A stretch of 64,000 nucleotides of DNA from the NCBI RefSeq assembly GCF_900157365.1, contig NZ_FUEZ01000004.1, positions 3,211,066-3,275,065 on the forward strand, read 5' to 3'. The notes beneath the pieces are model-generated. The model searched no databases, had not been told where the DNA came from, and worked only from the letters and a program-made list of their open reading frames with translations. Below are positions 8,010 through 16,562 of the stretch, piece after piece. This DNA comes from Mycobacterium numidiamassiliense. GTDB lineage: Bacteria; Actinomycetota; Actinomycetes; Mycobacteriales; Mycobacteriaceae. The stretch's first letter is position 1. Every line of letters starts with the position of its first letter. Made by a program: the position numbers and the translations under genes.

Positions 8010-8738
8010 ATGACATCTATGTCGCACGATCCGGCCGCTGCGGTCATCGGGGCGCAATTGATCGCAATGAGTACCGCCGCGGTCGCTGACAGCGCCGCGA
8101 TGGCGCCGGCGATCACTGCCCTGGTCCCCGCGGGAGCCGAGGAGATCTCGATCGGAGCGTCGATGGCGTTTGCCGCCGCAGCCGAATCGGCGATCGCCTT
8201 TCACAACGCGGCGCAGCAGGAGCTCGCGCGCGCCGGTGCGGCCCTGGTCGATATCGCCCGCATGTACGCCCAGACCGATGCGACGGCGGCCAGCGCTTTG
8301 GAAGCCAACGCCATGCAGACCAGCCTCATCGAAGCGGCTGGATTCGCGAGCACCGCCAGCGGCAAGCTGCTGCGCTCCGAGGCGCTTCCGGGCGCGGCGG
8401 GCACGGCGGCCCGCACGCCGCTGATGGCCAATCTGGTCGAGGGCGCGGTGGCGGCGCCGGCCGCGGTGGCGGCGCCGGCTGCTGCTGCTGCTGCTGCGAC
8501 TCCCGCGGCGGCGACTCCCACAGCGGCCACCATTTCCGGCCTTTCCGGCGCAGCGTCCACGGTGCTGGGTGCCGCGAGCACGCCGTTGAGCTCGCTAAGT
8601 TCGCTGACCTCGATGGGCGGCTCCATGGGCGGGGCGGCCGGCGGCAGCGCCGCGGCGGTGCCGGCGTCGTTGACGGACAAGGAAGAACCAGTCGCCGACG
8701 ACCCGGGAGCTCAGAAGACCGGTGACGGGCTGGTCTGA
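8010..8738 (+). CDS. PE-family protein, PE35-like N-terminus, with Ala/Ser/Gly-rich C-terminal extension
   Basis: 242 residues from the ATG at 8010 after AGGAG. The N-terminal 100 residues match the PE35 (Rv3872) type: MSHDP near the start, LVPAGAEEIS (38-47), QQELARAGAALVDIARMYAQTD (69-90). Residues 86-90 (YAQTD) are the YxxxD/E secretion signal of ESX substrates. From about residue 140 the protein becomes low-complexity: an Ala/Pro/Thr stretch, then Ser/Gly-rich, with an acidic tail. PE35 is normally encoded next to PPE68 and the ESX-1 genes. Here no PPE or ESX gene is nearby, so its partner is unknown. Canonical PE35 is about 100 residues, so this one is extended. Confidence 0.85.
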   Translation: MTSMSHDPAAAVIGAQLIAMSTAAVADSAAMAPAITALVPAGAEEISIGASMAFAAAAESAIAFHNAAQQELARAGAALVDIARMYAQTDATAASALEANAMQTSLIEAAGFASTASGKLLRSEALPGAAGTAARTPLMANLVEGAVAAPAAVAAPAAAAAAATPAAATPTAATISGLSGAASTVLGAASTPLSSLSSLTSMGGSMGGAAGGSAAAVPASLTDKEEPVADDPGAQKTGDGLV

Positions 8739-8758
8739 CAGGTCCTGCGTGGGCGGCG

Positions 8759-9943
8759 CTACAGCCCCGGCTGGTCGTCGATGATGCCCAACCAGATCTG
8801 TGCGGCGTCGATGGCCACCTTCTCGCTGATGAAGGCGTGCTGAGTTCCGGTGTAGATGTCGCGGAAGGCCCGCTCCAGGCGGCTGCCCTCGCGGATCGAC
8901 GTAGTTCCCGCGGCCAGGTGGGCCCATTCCGCGCAGTTGCGGGCGATGTCGGTCGCGTAGACGGCCGCCACCCGCATGTCGGCGCGCAACGCCGGGGTGA
9001 GGTCTTCCCCCGCGGCGACGGCGGCCTCGGCCGTGGTGAACGCGTCGAGCACCAGCAGGCGCGCGGCGCGCCAGGCGGCGCGGTGGTGCGCAAGCCCCTT
9101 CTGGAACGTCGGGCGACTGGCCAGTGACGCCATGTCACTCATCCGGAATTTCGTGGCGGCCAGTTCCTGAACATCGTCGAGCATGCTCTTGGCCACGCCC
9201 AGCGCCCACGATGCGTGACCGGCCGCGGTAACAGGCATCATCCCCATCCGCGTGGCCGGCGACGTACCGCGGTGTGGCGTGCGCGTGAACAGTTCGAAGG
9301 TGCGGCTTCGCGGCACGAAAAGGTCGTTGACGCCGTAGTCGTAGGAGCCGGTTGCCTTGAGCCCCTGGACGTGCCAGCCGTCGTTGAAGCTGACCTGCGC
9401 GCGGGGCAGCACCGCCACGTGCATCTCGGGCAGCCCCTCGCTGATCCAGCGCATCTCGCCGTTGTCGATGGGCAGGAATCCCGCCGCGATGTATTCGGAA
9501 TGACCGGTGCCCGAACCGAAGCTCCACGCCCCGTTCAGCAGGTAGCCGCCGTCGACGACCGTCCCCTGCCCGTTGGGAAAGAATTGGCCGCCCATGGTGA
9601 CGCGGTTGTCGTTGGCCGTGAACACCTCGGCGAAGCCTTCGTCGGACAGATACGCCGCGGCGGCGAACGAAGACGGCAGGTTGGCGATGCCGACCCAGCC
9701 GAATGAGCCATCCTGCCAAGCCATTTCGATCCAGGTCTCGATCATCTGGGTGAAGGACGGCTCGACACCGCCGGCCGCGACGGGATTGAATGATTGCATC
9801 AACCCGCTGGACCACATTTCGTCGACGACCGCGGGTGTGAGTGTGCGAATGCGTTCGCATTCCGCGGCTTCGGCCGCCACCAGGTCTCGCATGCCGCGAG
9901 CCAGGGAAACGATCCGGTCATCCGTCTCGGCTATCGACGTCAT
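8759..9943 (-). CDS. Acyl-CoA dehydrogenase-fold flavin-dependent monooxygenase (HsaA/DszC-like)
   Basis: 394 residues from the ATG at 9943, preceded by GGAGAAGC. An N-terminal helical domain is followed by the flavin-binding beta domain (WSFGSGTGHSEYIAAG; KATGSYDYGVNDLFVP) and a C-terminal helical domain ending REGSRLERAFRDIYTGTQHAF. The RxFRD...T..H pattern is typical of group D flavin monooxygenases such as HsaA and DszC, which use reduced flavin from a partner reductase. The ACAD catalytic glutamate pattern is not evident. No flavin reductase is adjacent; a true acyl-CoA dehydrogenase is the alternative. Confidence 0.78.
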   Translation of the reverse strand: MTSIAETDDRIVSLARGMRDLVAAEAAECERIRTLTPAVVDEMWSSGLMQSFNPVAAGGVEPSFTQMIETWIEMAWQDGSFGWVGIANLPSSFAAAAYLSDEGFAEVFTANDNRVTMGGQFFPNGQGTVVDGGYLLNGAWSFGSGTGHSEYIAAGFLPIDNGEMRWISEGLPEMHVAVLPRAQVSFNDGWHVQGLKATGSYDYGVNDLFVPRSRTFELFTRTPHRGTSPATRMGMMPVTAAGHASWALGVAKSMLDDVQELAATKFRMSDMASLASRPTFQKGLAHHRAAWRAARLLVLDAFTTAEAAVAAGEDLTPALRADMRVAAVYATDIARNCAEWAHLAAGTTSIREGSRLERAFRDIYTGTQHAFISEKVAIDAAQIWLGIIDDQPGL

Positions 9944-10066
9944 TGGCGCTTCTCCATCATTGGTGCGCGACATCAGCGGGAACACTGACACCGGTGACCG
10001 TATCAATTACTCAAACGCGCTAAGTATCGAATCGCGAGTTATGAACTGGAAGGGTTTTCAGACCTC

Positions 10067-10495
10067 ATGCTGAACACCGTTACCTCAATCGTCGTCGCTG
10101 TCCTGGGCATCCACATCGTCGACAAATTCGCGTTTTTCGCACTGCCGTACCGTCGGCGCCGCGCCATGCTCGACAAGCAATACGGCGACAAGCCTTCGGC
10201 GACCACGGTGTCCGATTGGGTGCTGATGGCGTTCACGGTGGCGCTTGCCGCGCTGCTGTTGTGGCGCGGCGTCCAGGCGGCGTCCTTCCTCGGTGGGTTG
10301 TGGATCGGCGCGACCCTTATCCAGTTGTACTTCCACCGCTTTCACCGTCCAGTGGCCCCGGACCGCGCCGCTCCCCCGCAGACATCCCCGCTCAAGGAGA
10401 TGTCGTATGCCATCCAGGATGCCCCGTGGCGTCCCTGGCCCCAATTGCTGACGCTGACCGTCCTGGTGGTGTTCGGCCTCGTGTTGATGTGGTGA
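10067..10495 (+). CDS. Conserved small membrane protein, hypothetical
   Basis: 142 residues with three hydrophobic helices (about residues 4-25, 48-85 as a split pair, and 124-141). A basic cytoplasmic patch YRRRRAMLDKQYGDK follows the first helix, and a proline-rich loop precedes a conserved-looking SYAIQDAPWRPWPQ segment before the last helix. I recognise no functional domain. It is divergent from the flavin monooxygenase at 9943. Confidence 0.65.
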   Translation: MLNTVTSIVVAVLGIHIVDKFAFFALPYRRRRAMLDKQYGDKPSATTVSDWVLMAFTVALAALLLWRGVQAASFLGGLWIGATLIQLYFHRFHRPVAPDRAAPPQTSPLKEMSYAIQDAPWRPWPQLLTLTVLVVFGLVLMW

Positions 10496-10556
10496 AAGTG
10501 CTTGCCGGACAGCTACCCTGCGGCCGTTCCGGCGATGATGGCTCTACCGTGGACGG

Positions 10557-10931
10557 GTGCGGTGGATCGTCGACGGTATGAATGTCATCGGCAGTCGCCC
10601 CGACGGCTGGTGGAAGGACCGGGGCGGCGCGATGGCCACACTGGTGGAGAGGCTGGATCGATGGGCGTCAATGCATGCAGAAGGGGTGACGGTGGTCTTT
10701 GAGCGGCCGACCGCCATCACGTCGTCGACAATCGAGATCGCGCATGCGCCGAAGGCAGGGGTGAACTCCGCGGACGACGAGATCGTGCGGCTGGTGCAGG
10801 CCGACGCCCATGCGGACGACATTCGGGTGGTGACATCGGACAGAACGCTGGCCGACCGGGTGCGCGGTCTCGGTGCGTCGGTCGTGCCCGCGGAACGCTT
10901 CCGCGCCCTCGTCGATCCGCGCGACCGATGA
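10557..10931 (+). CDS. NYN-domain (YacP-like, PIN-fold) putative ribonuclease
   Basis: 124 residues from a GTG start. The first strand IVDGMNVIGSRPDGWW carries the conserved aspartate and DGxNV pattern of NYN/YacP nucleases. Further acidic residues lie in NSADDEIVRLV and VVTSDRTLADRVR, matching the acidic site of PIN-like RNases. YacP-type proteins act on RNA, so the predicted role is RNA processing or decay. Its stop overlaps the next gene's start (ATGA at 10928), so the two are translationally coupled. Confidence 0.82.
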   Translation: MRWIVDGMNVIGSRPDGWWKDRGGAMATLVERLDRWASMHAEGVTVVFERPTAITSSTIEIAHAPKAGVNSADDEIVRLVQADAHADDIRVVTSDRTLADRVRGLGASVVPAERFRALVDPRDR

Positions 10932-11869
10932 ACGCCGGCGCGGTCAACCGGGTCTGCGAACTCGCGCGGATCGATATCCCGATCGTCCAGGCGCCGATGA
11001 CCTATATCGCGGGCGCCCAGCTTGCCGCGGCGGTGTCCAATGCCGGCGCGTTGGGGATCATCGAGACGACCTCGGCGCAGGGGCGAGCCGACCTACACCG
11101 CGTGCGCGACCTCACCCGCGGTTCGGTTGGCGCAAACATCGCACTGCTGTTCAACCGTGATCCGGTAGTCGTGGATTTGCTTGTCGCCAACGACATTCGG
11201 TTCGTGACCACCTCGGCCGGTGATCCCTCGCTCTTCACCGACCGGCTGCACGATGCGGGCATCACGGTGTTCCACGTGGTGGGCACGCTCGCGGCGGCCC
11301 AAAAGGCCGTCGACGCCGGAGTCGACGGGCTGGTGGTCGAGGGCGTCGAAGGCGGCGGTTTCAAGAACCGCTTCGGGGCGTCGACGATGGTGCTGTTGCC
11401 CCTGGTTGCCGCTCATGTCGACGTGCCGATCGTGGCGGCCGGCGGCATCTGCGACGCGCGCTCCATGGCGGCAGCCCTGGTGCTCGGCGCCGACGGCGTG
11501 CAAATGGGCACCCGCTTGCTGGCCTCGGCGGATTCACCGGTACACGGCAATCTCAAACAGGCAGTGGTCCACGCCGACGAAACAGACACCGTGCTGCTGC
11601 CCCTCGACGGCAAGCGGATGATGCGGGTCATTCGGACGCAAGCTGCCGAAAAGATCGATGGTGCAAGGTCTTTCGAAGATGGTGGCGCGGCGCTACAACG
11701 GGTGCAACGGCTGTACTTCGATGGCGACATGGATGCCAGCGTCGCCAACACCGGTCAAGTCGCGGGCCGGATCGACGCCATCCTGCCTGCCGCCGACATC
11801 ATCAAACAGATGTGGACCGGCTGCCGCGAGGTGCTGGCCGCCACTGCGCAGCGACTCGAGGCCGACTAG
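10928..11869 (+). CDS. Nitronate monooxygenase / 2-nitropropane dioxygenase family flavoprotein
   Basis: 313 residues with a TIM-barrel FMN fold: IPIVQAPMTYIAG at the N-terminus, GVDGLVVEGVEGGGF in the middle, VPIVAAGGICD and ALVLGADGVQMGTRLL for phosphate binding. The family oxidises nitronates or reduces enoyl-type substrates; the catalytic histidine usual in GHxG is replaced here by the EGGGF region, so classical nitronate chemistry is uncertain. It overlaps the NYN gene by 4 bp, and its stop overlaps the convergent lipoprotein's stop. Confidence 0.85.
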   Translation: MNAGAVNRVCELARIDIPIVQAPMTYIAGAQLAAAVSNAGALGIIETTSAQGRADLHRVRDLTRGSVGANIALLFNRDPVVVDLLVANDIRFVTTSAGDPSLFTDRLHDAGITVFHVVGTLAAAQKAVDAGVDGLVVEGVEGGGFKNRFGASTMVLLPLVAAHVDVPIVAAGGICDARSMAAALVLGADGVQMGTRLLASADSPVHGNLKQAVVHADETDTVLLPLDGKRMMRVIRTQAAEKIDGARSFEDGGAALQRVQRLYFDGDMDASVANTGQVAGRIDAILPAADIIKQMWTGCREVLAATAQRLEAD

Positions 11870-12180
11870 CCACTGGGATGGGTATTGACGTCGAATTCGA
11901 CGTTGTCACCGGTGATCTTGGTGATCTTCATGTTGGCGACGTATGCCTTGCCCTCGGGCCCGGTGAAGTGGCAGTCGAACTGCTGGCCGACTTTGGCCTC
12001 CACCCCGTCGGGGCAGTGCACATCGTTGGGGTGAAAACCGGTCTGCTTGGACACGACGTCGACGACCGACTGCGCCGCCCCGTCGGGTTTGACGGTCGGC
12101 TTGCTGCTGCAGCCGGCCGACAGAACAGTCATTCCGCTGACGATCACGGCCGCCGCCGCAACCCGGGCGCTACGCATCAT
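11866..12180 (-). CDS. DUF4333-type lipoprotein
   Basis: 104 residues from the ATG at 12180. A type II signal peptide (VIVSGMTVLSAGC) places lipidation at the cysteine of LSAGC. The mature part (SVVDVVSKQTGFHPNDVHCPDGVEAKVGQQFDCHF) has the paired-cysteine pattern of the DUF4333 domain found on many mycobacterial membrane proteins. Predicted location is the outer face of the cytoplasmic membrane; function is unknown. An upstream extension to 12264 lacks a signal sequence and is not chosen. Confidence 0.8.
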   Translation of the reverse strand: MMRSARVAAAAVIVSGMTVLSAGCSSKPTVKPDGAAQSVVDVVSKQTGFHPNDVHCPDGVEAKVGQQFDCHFTGPEGKAYVANMKITKITGDNVEFDVNTHPSG

Positions 12181-12350
12181 TGCGCGGTCACTCCTTGTGT
12201 CTGCCGGGCCGCAGGCTAACCCAGCTGGAATCGCCAGGCTAACACGGGCCGGACTCACCGCCACAGCTCAGACCCGATAAAAGCCGTGTGGTGCAAACGA
12301 ATGCAGTCGTTCGGCGGCAACCCCGAGTGCGGCCGGTTAAAGTACCGCCG

Positions 12351-12869
12351 ATGGCTCACAGATATCTCGCGGGCGCCGCGTGGCCCGCCGTCGTCGCGAC
12401 CGCCGTCGGTGTGGCTATCGGGTCGACACCGCTCGCAGGTGCCGACCGGCCGCAGCCGGCCCCGCTCTACGGCGCCTACGACACCTTCCTCGACCACGCG
12501 CAGCAGACGTTCAACGGCCAGCCGCGAGCGTCGGAGCCGTCGATCCAGCCTGCCGACTTCACCACCAACTGCGACGCCTCGGGCTGCGTCGCGCACTGGT
12601 TGCTGGCCGGCCGGCTGGCCGACAATCCGAATGCGCCCACGCTGTTCGACTACCAGTGGGCCACCGACCGCTGGGTGTCGAGCTCGGACTACCCGTTCCA
12701 CTGCGACGACCACAGCACGGTGGCGACCCTGCGCTCCGATTTCCTGCTGCCCAACGGCGACGGAAGTTTCCACGGCGAGCGGACTTTCACCGTCGGGGCG
12801 CCCGGATGTCCCGGAGACGGCCCGGGCGTCTACTGGCTGCCGTTCACGCTGACGCCGACCGGAGGCTGA
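12351..12869 (+). CDS. Secreted protein with paired cysteines, hypothetical
   Basis: 172 residues from the ATG at 12351. A Sec signal peptide (AHRYLAGAAWPAVVATAVGVAIG) ends at a likely cleavage site before DRPQP. The mature domain has cysteines in TNCDASGCVAHW, FHCDD and GAPGCPGDG, suggesting two disulfides, and many aromatic residues (WATDRWVSSSDYPF). It is of a size and style common among mycobacterial exported proteins of unknown role. It ends 3 bp from the convergent tpx stop. Confidence 0.75.
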   Translation: MAHRYLAGAAWPAVVATAVGVAIGSTPLAGADRPQPAPLYGAYDTFLDHAQQTFNGQPRASEPSIQPADFTTNCDASGCVAHWLLAGRLADNPNAPTLFDYQWATDRWVSSSDYPFHCDDHSTVATLRSDFLLPNGDGSFHGERTFTVGAPGCPGDGPGVYWLPFTLTPTGG

Positions 12870-12872
12870 CGG

Positions 12873-13367
12873 TCAGCCCAGTGCGGACAGCGCGGCGTCG
12901 TAATCGGGCTCCTCGGCGATCTCCGGCACCAGCTGGGTGTAGGCCACGTTGCCGTCGGCGCCGATGACCACGACGGAGCGGCCCAGCAGCCCGGCCATCG
13001 GTCCGTCGGCGATCGTGATGCCGTAGTCCTCGCCGAAGCTGTCCCGGAACGCCGACGCTGTGGTGACGTTCTCGATGCCCTCCGCGCCGCAGAATCGCTT
13101 CTGCGCGAACGGCAGATCCTTAGACACGTTCACCACGGTCGCACCGCTGCCGGCGGCGCGCTCGTTGAATTTCCGCACGCTCGTCGCACAGACCGGCGTG
13201 TCCACGGACGGGAAGATGTTCAGCAACACGGACTTGCCGGCGAACTGCTCGCTGCTGACCGGGCTCAGGTCGGAGCCGGTCAAGCTGAACGCTGGGGCTT
13301 TAGATCCGACGGCAGGAAGCTCGCCGACAGTGTTGATCGGGTTTCCACGCAAGGTTATCTGTGCCAT
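12873..13367 (-). CDS. tpx: Thiol peroxidase Tpx
   Basis: 164 residues from the ATG at 13367. It is an atypical 2-Cys peroxiredoxin that reduces peroxides with thioredoxin as donor. The peroxidatic Cys60 is in SVDTPVCATSVRKF and the resolving Cys93 in KRFCGAEG. The third cysteine that I recall at position 80 in M. tuberculosis Tpx is asparagine here (VVNVSKD). Start and length match Rv1932. In this window it anchors the region syntenic with the Rv1932-Rv1891 block. Confidence 0.95.
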   Translation of the reverse strand: MAQITLRGNPINTVGELPAVGSKAPAFSLTGSDLSPVSSEQFAGKSVLLNIFPSVDTPVCATSVRKFNERAAGSGATVVNVSKDLPFAQKRFCGAEGIENVTTASAFRDSFGEDYGITIADGPMAGLLGRSVVVIGADGNVAYTQLVPEIAEEPDYDAALSALG

Positions 13368-13476
13368 GGGCACAGTCTGCCAAGGCCGACCGGGCGGCTT
13401 TAGGTCAGGTCCGATGTCCTAATTGGTGGGATGCCCGGCGTAGACGACATGGGTGGGCTTGGCCAACACTGGATCC

Positions 13477-14424
13477 ATGGCTCGCAAGGTGGTCATCGTC
13501 GGCTTTCCCGGCGTGCAGGCACTTGATGTGGTGGGGCCGCACGACGTGTTCACCGGCGCATCGCTGCTGACCGACGGCGGATACGACGTGGTCGTCGGGT
13601 CGATCGACGGGAGTCCGGTTGCCACCCCGACCGGTCTGGCGTTTCTTGCGGCGCCACTGCCGGATCCCCGCGACGGCATCGACACCGTCGTGTTGCCCGG
13701 CGGCGCCGTCGATGACGCACGGTCGAACCCCGACCTGATCGTCTGGATCAAAACCGTCGCCCGCACGGCACGCCGCTTTGTCACCGTCTGCACCGGCGCC
13801 TTCCTCGCGGCCGAGGCCGGGCTGCTCGACGGGTGCCGGGTGACCACGCACTGGGCCTTTGCCGATCGGTTGGCCCGCGAGTTCCCGGCCATCGACGTCG
13901 ATCCCGATCCCATCTTCGTCCGCAGCTCGGACACGATATGGACGGCCGCGGGCGTCACCGCGGGCATTGACCTCGCGCTGTCGCTCGTCGAAGACGACCA
14001 CGGCACCGAGGTCGCCCAAACCGTCGCCCGGTGGCTGGTGCTGCATCTGCGCCGCCCCGGCGGGCAGACCCAGTTCGCGGCCCCGGTGTGGGTGCCCCGC
14101 GCCAAACGCATCTGCATCCGCGAGGTGCAGGAGGCCATCGAGTCCGAACCGGGCGGCGTGCACAGCATCGGCGAGCTGGCCCGCCGGGCGACGATGAGTC
14201 CGCGGCATTTCACCCGCGTATTCACCGACGAGGTCGGTGAGGCGCCCGGCCATTATGTGGAACGCATCCGCACCGAAGCCGCGCGCCGCCAGTTGGAGGA
14301 GACCGACGACACCGTTGTCGCGATTGCCGCGCGCTGCGGTTTCGGCACGGCAGAAACCATGCGGCGCAACTTCATTCGCCGAGTCGGTATTTCGCCAGAC
14401 CAATATCGCAAGGCCTTTGCTTAG
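13477..14424 (+). CDS. GlxA-family transcriptional regulator (DJ-1/PfpI domain plus AraC HTH)
   Basis: 315 residues from the ATG at 13477. Residues about 1-180 form a DJ-1/PfpI fold with the elbow VTVCTGAFLAAEAGLLDG. Residues about 215-315 form an AraC double helix-turn-helix (HSIGELARRATMSPRHFTRVF; DTVVAIAARCGFGTAETMRRNFIRRVG). The family senses a ligand through the DJ-1 domain and activates nearby genes. It is followed 30 bp later by a stand-alone DJ-1 enzyme, the likely target, mirroring Rv1931c/Rv1930c. Confidence 0.9.
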   Translation: MARKVVIVGFPGVQALDVVGPHDVFTGASLLTDGGYDVVVGSIDGSPVATPTGLAFLAAPLPDPRDGIDTVVLPGGAVDDARSNPDLIVWIKTVARTARRFVTVCTGAFLAAEAGLLDGCRVTTHWAFADRLAREFPAIDVDPDPIFVRSSDTIWTAAGVTAGIDLALSLVEDDHGTEVAQTVARWLVLHLRRPGGQTQFAAPVWVPRAKRICIREVQEAIESEPGGVHSIGELARRATMSPRHFTRVFTDEVGEAPGHYVERIRTEAARRQLEETDDTVVAIAARCGFGTAETMRRNFIRRVGISPDQYRKAFA

Positions 14425-14454
14425 TTGAAGCCTAACCAGAAAGGGACGACACCG

Positions 14455-15189
14455 ATGACCCAGATCGCGTTTGTGGCCTACCCCGGATTAACTGCGCTGG
14501 ACATGATCGGGCCGTACGAGGTGCTGCGCAACCTGCCGGACGCCGAGGTGCGGTTCGTGTGGCATGAAGCCGGACCGGTCACCGCCGATTCCGGTGTGCT
14601 GGTGATCGGCGCGACGCATTCACTTGCCGAAACACCTTCGCCCGACGTGATTCTCGTGCCGGGCGGCCCGTCGACCCCGGTGCACGCACGCGACGATGCG
14701 CTGCTGGACTGGTTGCGTCATGCACATCGCACCGCCCGCTGGACGACGTCGGTGTGTTCGGGCTCGGTGATCCTGGCCGCCGCCGGCCTGCTCGAGGGCA
14801 GGCGCGCGACGTCGCACTGGCTGGCCATCCCGTTGTTGCAAGGATTCGGCGCCGTCCCGGTGGCCGACGAGCGGATCGTGTGTCAAGGCGACATCGTCAC
14901 CAGCGCGGGCGTGTCCGCCGGGCTTGACCTAGCGCTGTGGCTGGCCGGCGAGATCGGCGGCGAGGGCCGGGCGAAGGCGATCCAGCTCGCGATCGAATAC
15001 GACCCGCACCCGCCGTTCGACTCCGGCCACATGTCGAAGGCCTCCGCGACCACGAAAGCCGCTGCGACCGCGCTGCTTTCGAAGGACAGCGCCAAGCCGG
15101 CGAACCTGAAGGCCACCACGATGCTGGCCTGGGAGCAGGCGCTCACGGCGGTCCGGTCACGGCGACGAAAGTGGTTGTTGGTGGGGTGA
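14455..15189 (+). CDS. DJ-1/PfpI-family protein (isonitrile hydratase-like)
   Basis: 244 residues from the ATG at 14455 after AGAAAGGGACGAC. The DJ-1 fold is shown by IAFVAYPGLTALDMIGPYEVL, VPGGPSTPVHARDD, and the nucleophile elbow TTSVCSGSVILAAAGLLEG followed by RATSHW. This combination is seen in isonitrile hydratases and related enzymes. A Lys/Ala-rich C-terminal tail follows the domain. It is co-directional with the GlxA-type regulator just upstream and probably controlled by it. Confidence 0.85.
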   Translation: MTQIAFVAYPGLTALDMIGPYEVLRNLPDAEVRFVWHEAGPVTADSGVLVIGATHSLAETPSPDVILVPGGPSTPVHARDDALLDWLRHAHRTARWTTSVCSGSVILAAAGLLEGRRATSHWLAIPLLQGFGAVPVADERIVCQGDIVTSAGVSAGLDLALWLAGEIGGEGRAKAIQLAIEYDPHPPFDSGHMSKASATTKAAATALLSKDSAKPANLKATTMLAWEQALTAVRSRRRKWLLVG

Positions 15190-15389
15190 TCAGGCTGAGG
15201 CGCCGCACCAGCGCCCTCGTTGTCAAGCTGCCCGAACGCAGGGTCAAAGAACTCCTTCAGGGCGGTGACGCCGAGCCCTTCGCTCCGTCGGGTCGGCCCT
15301 TTCGCGAATGGGCCGCCATCGGATCTTCCCGACCAGAGAGCTGGTCCTCATTTCTCAAAGAGGCCCTGGCATTCGCTGGGGCTCAGTAG
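15186..15389 (+). pseudogene. C-terminal fragment of a TfoX/YjbR (MmcQ)-like protein
   Basis: A 67-codon frame opening with GTG at 15186, overlapping the previous stop. It reads LVVKLPERRVKELLQGGDAE, then PFREWAAIG and a helical end ALAFAGAQ. This is the C-terminal half of YjbR/TfoX-like proteins, normally about 110-120 residues. The N-terminal half, with its GxMFG segment, is absent; upstream this frame only runs antisense-free through the DJ-1 gene as noise. I interpret it as a truncated remnant, though a short functional protein cannot be excluded. Confidence 0.55.
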
Positions 15390-15410
15390 GGTTCAAGCAG
15401 GCCGAGGATC

Positions 15411-15896
15411 TTAGAATTCTGCTCGAGGGACGAACCGGACGAAGGGCAAGCGCTGTCCAACCGCGCGGAAGTCTGCGTCTGACCCGTCAACTGCGAATCC
15501 CAGTAGGTGCGGAAGCGCGTACCTGGCCGCCGCGCGATGCCGTGACCCGTACCGTACGAAGACTTGTCCTCCCTCCTCTGGGTCGAGCGGCACGGCCGTA
15601 ACCGGTACCGTTCGCGTGCCCACCTGGATGGTGACGTCGGGCGCATGGCGGACGTTGCGGTACCACGCGGCGGTGGATCCCCACCCTGACGCGACGACAT
15701 AGCCGTCGCCGTCACGTTCGGCAACTTCGAGGACGGTCTGTCGGGGCTTGCCGGAGACGCATCCGGTGTGGTTGAGCAGCAGAAGCCGTCTTCCGAACAG
15801 CCACCCAAGCTTGAGTCGATAGAGGTAGATAGGAATCCGGAGAACGAATCGGGTGAATCCGGCCGGTGGCTGAATCGTCTTGACAACCTTCATCAT
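15411..15896 (-). CDS. Deazaflavin (F420)-dependent nitroreductase-family protein (Ddn-like)
   Basis: 161 residues. The split beta-barrel signature is RRLLLLNHTGCVSGKPRQTVLEV followed by YVVASGWGSTAAWYRNVRHAPDVTIQVG, the classic pattern of F420H2-dependent reductases such as Ddn. It would reduce quinones or other small substrates with F420H2. Two adjacent ATGs (15896 and 15893) are possible starts. The cofactor family is clear; the substrate is not. Confidence 0.88.
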   Translation of the reverse strand: MMKVVKTIQPPAGFTRFVLRIPIYLYRLKLGWLFGRRLLLLNHTGCVSGKPRQTVLEVAERDGDGYVVASGWGSTAAWYRNVRHAPDVTIQVGTRTVPVTAVPLDPEEGGQVFVRYGSRHRAAARYALPHLLGFAVDGSDADFRAVGQRLPFVRFVPRAEF

Positions 15897-16074
15897 TGGC
15901 TACCTTCCAGCGAGATCCTTCGCCCGTGTGCAGTGATCCCGGCTATCGGCACACCGAACAAAAACGGCACAGTAGGTAAGCAACATTATTGCACAGGGAT
16001 ACTATCGCCCCACAGGTTTATTTGGGACGGAGCGGCCGAAAGTGCCAAGGCGCGCACCGGGTCGGCGCTTCGGG

Positions 16075-16551
16075 CTAGGCGCCTGCCTGCAGGATCTCCG
16101 TCGACTCCAGCTGACCGCCCGCCTGCAGCCACGCACCCACCACACCGGGCGCATCCCGGTTCGGGTTGTAAATGTCTTCCTCGCTGGAGAAGAGCCCGTC
16201 ACCCGCGTACACGAGGCGGGTCCAGTTCGGGAACCAGAATGGCTCACCGTTGGGGTCGGTCGGGTGGTCCAGCAGATTCTTGATCATGATGACGACAGCG
16301 TCATTGTCGTCATCGTAGGCAATCCAGTCGCTAGGGAAACGCATGTGCGGAAATGGGGCCATGACCGCGACGATCCAGTCGCGCACCGCCTCGCGCCCGT
16401 GGAATACGCCGTAGTGGTGCTCGGTATAGACGACGTCTTCGGTGAACAGATCGGCAAAAGGGCGCCAGTCGCCCGACGAGCTGCACCCTTCCGCGACGGT
16501 GGTGTAGTGCGCGACGGCTTGCTCAATTTCGGCCCTGGTGAATTTGCCCAT
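16075..16551 (-). CDS. SnoaL/NTF2-like protein
   Basis: 158 residues from the ATG at 16551; a longer reading lacks homology-like character. The cone-shaped NTF2 fold is suggested by RAEIEQAVAHYTTVAEGC, WRPFADLFTEDVVYTEHHYG, REAVRDWIVAVM and the C-terminal FPNWTRLVYAGDGLFSSEEDIYNP. Such proteins are small hydrolases, isomerases or polyketide cyclases. It is divergent from the SDR at 16610 with 58 bp between starts and a KstR-like box in the gap, hinting at lipid or steroid metabolism (inference). Confidence 0.78.
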   Translation of the reverse strand: MGKFTRAEIEQAVAHYTTVAEGCSSSGDWRPFADLFTEDVVYTEHHYGVFHGREAVRDWIVAVMAPFPHMRFPSDWIAYDDDNDAVVIMIKNLLDHPTDPNGEPFWFPNWTRLVYAGDGLFSSEEDIYNPNRDAPGVVGAWLQAGGQLESTEILQAGA

Positions 16552-16562
16552 GACGGACACAC

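Noticed and set aside
14937..15389. Longer version of the YjbR-like frame reaching back to 14937
   Set aside because: The upstream part is out of phase with and inside the DJ-1 gene and has shadow composition.
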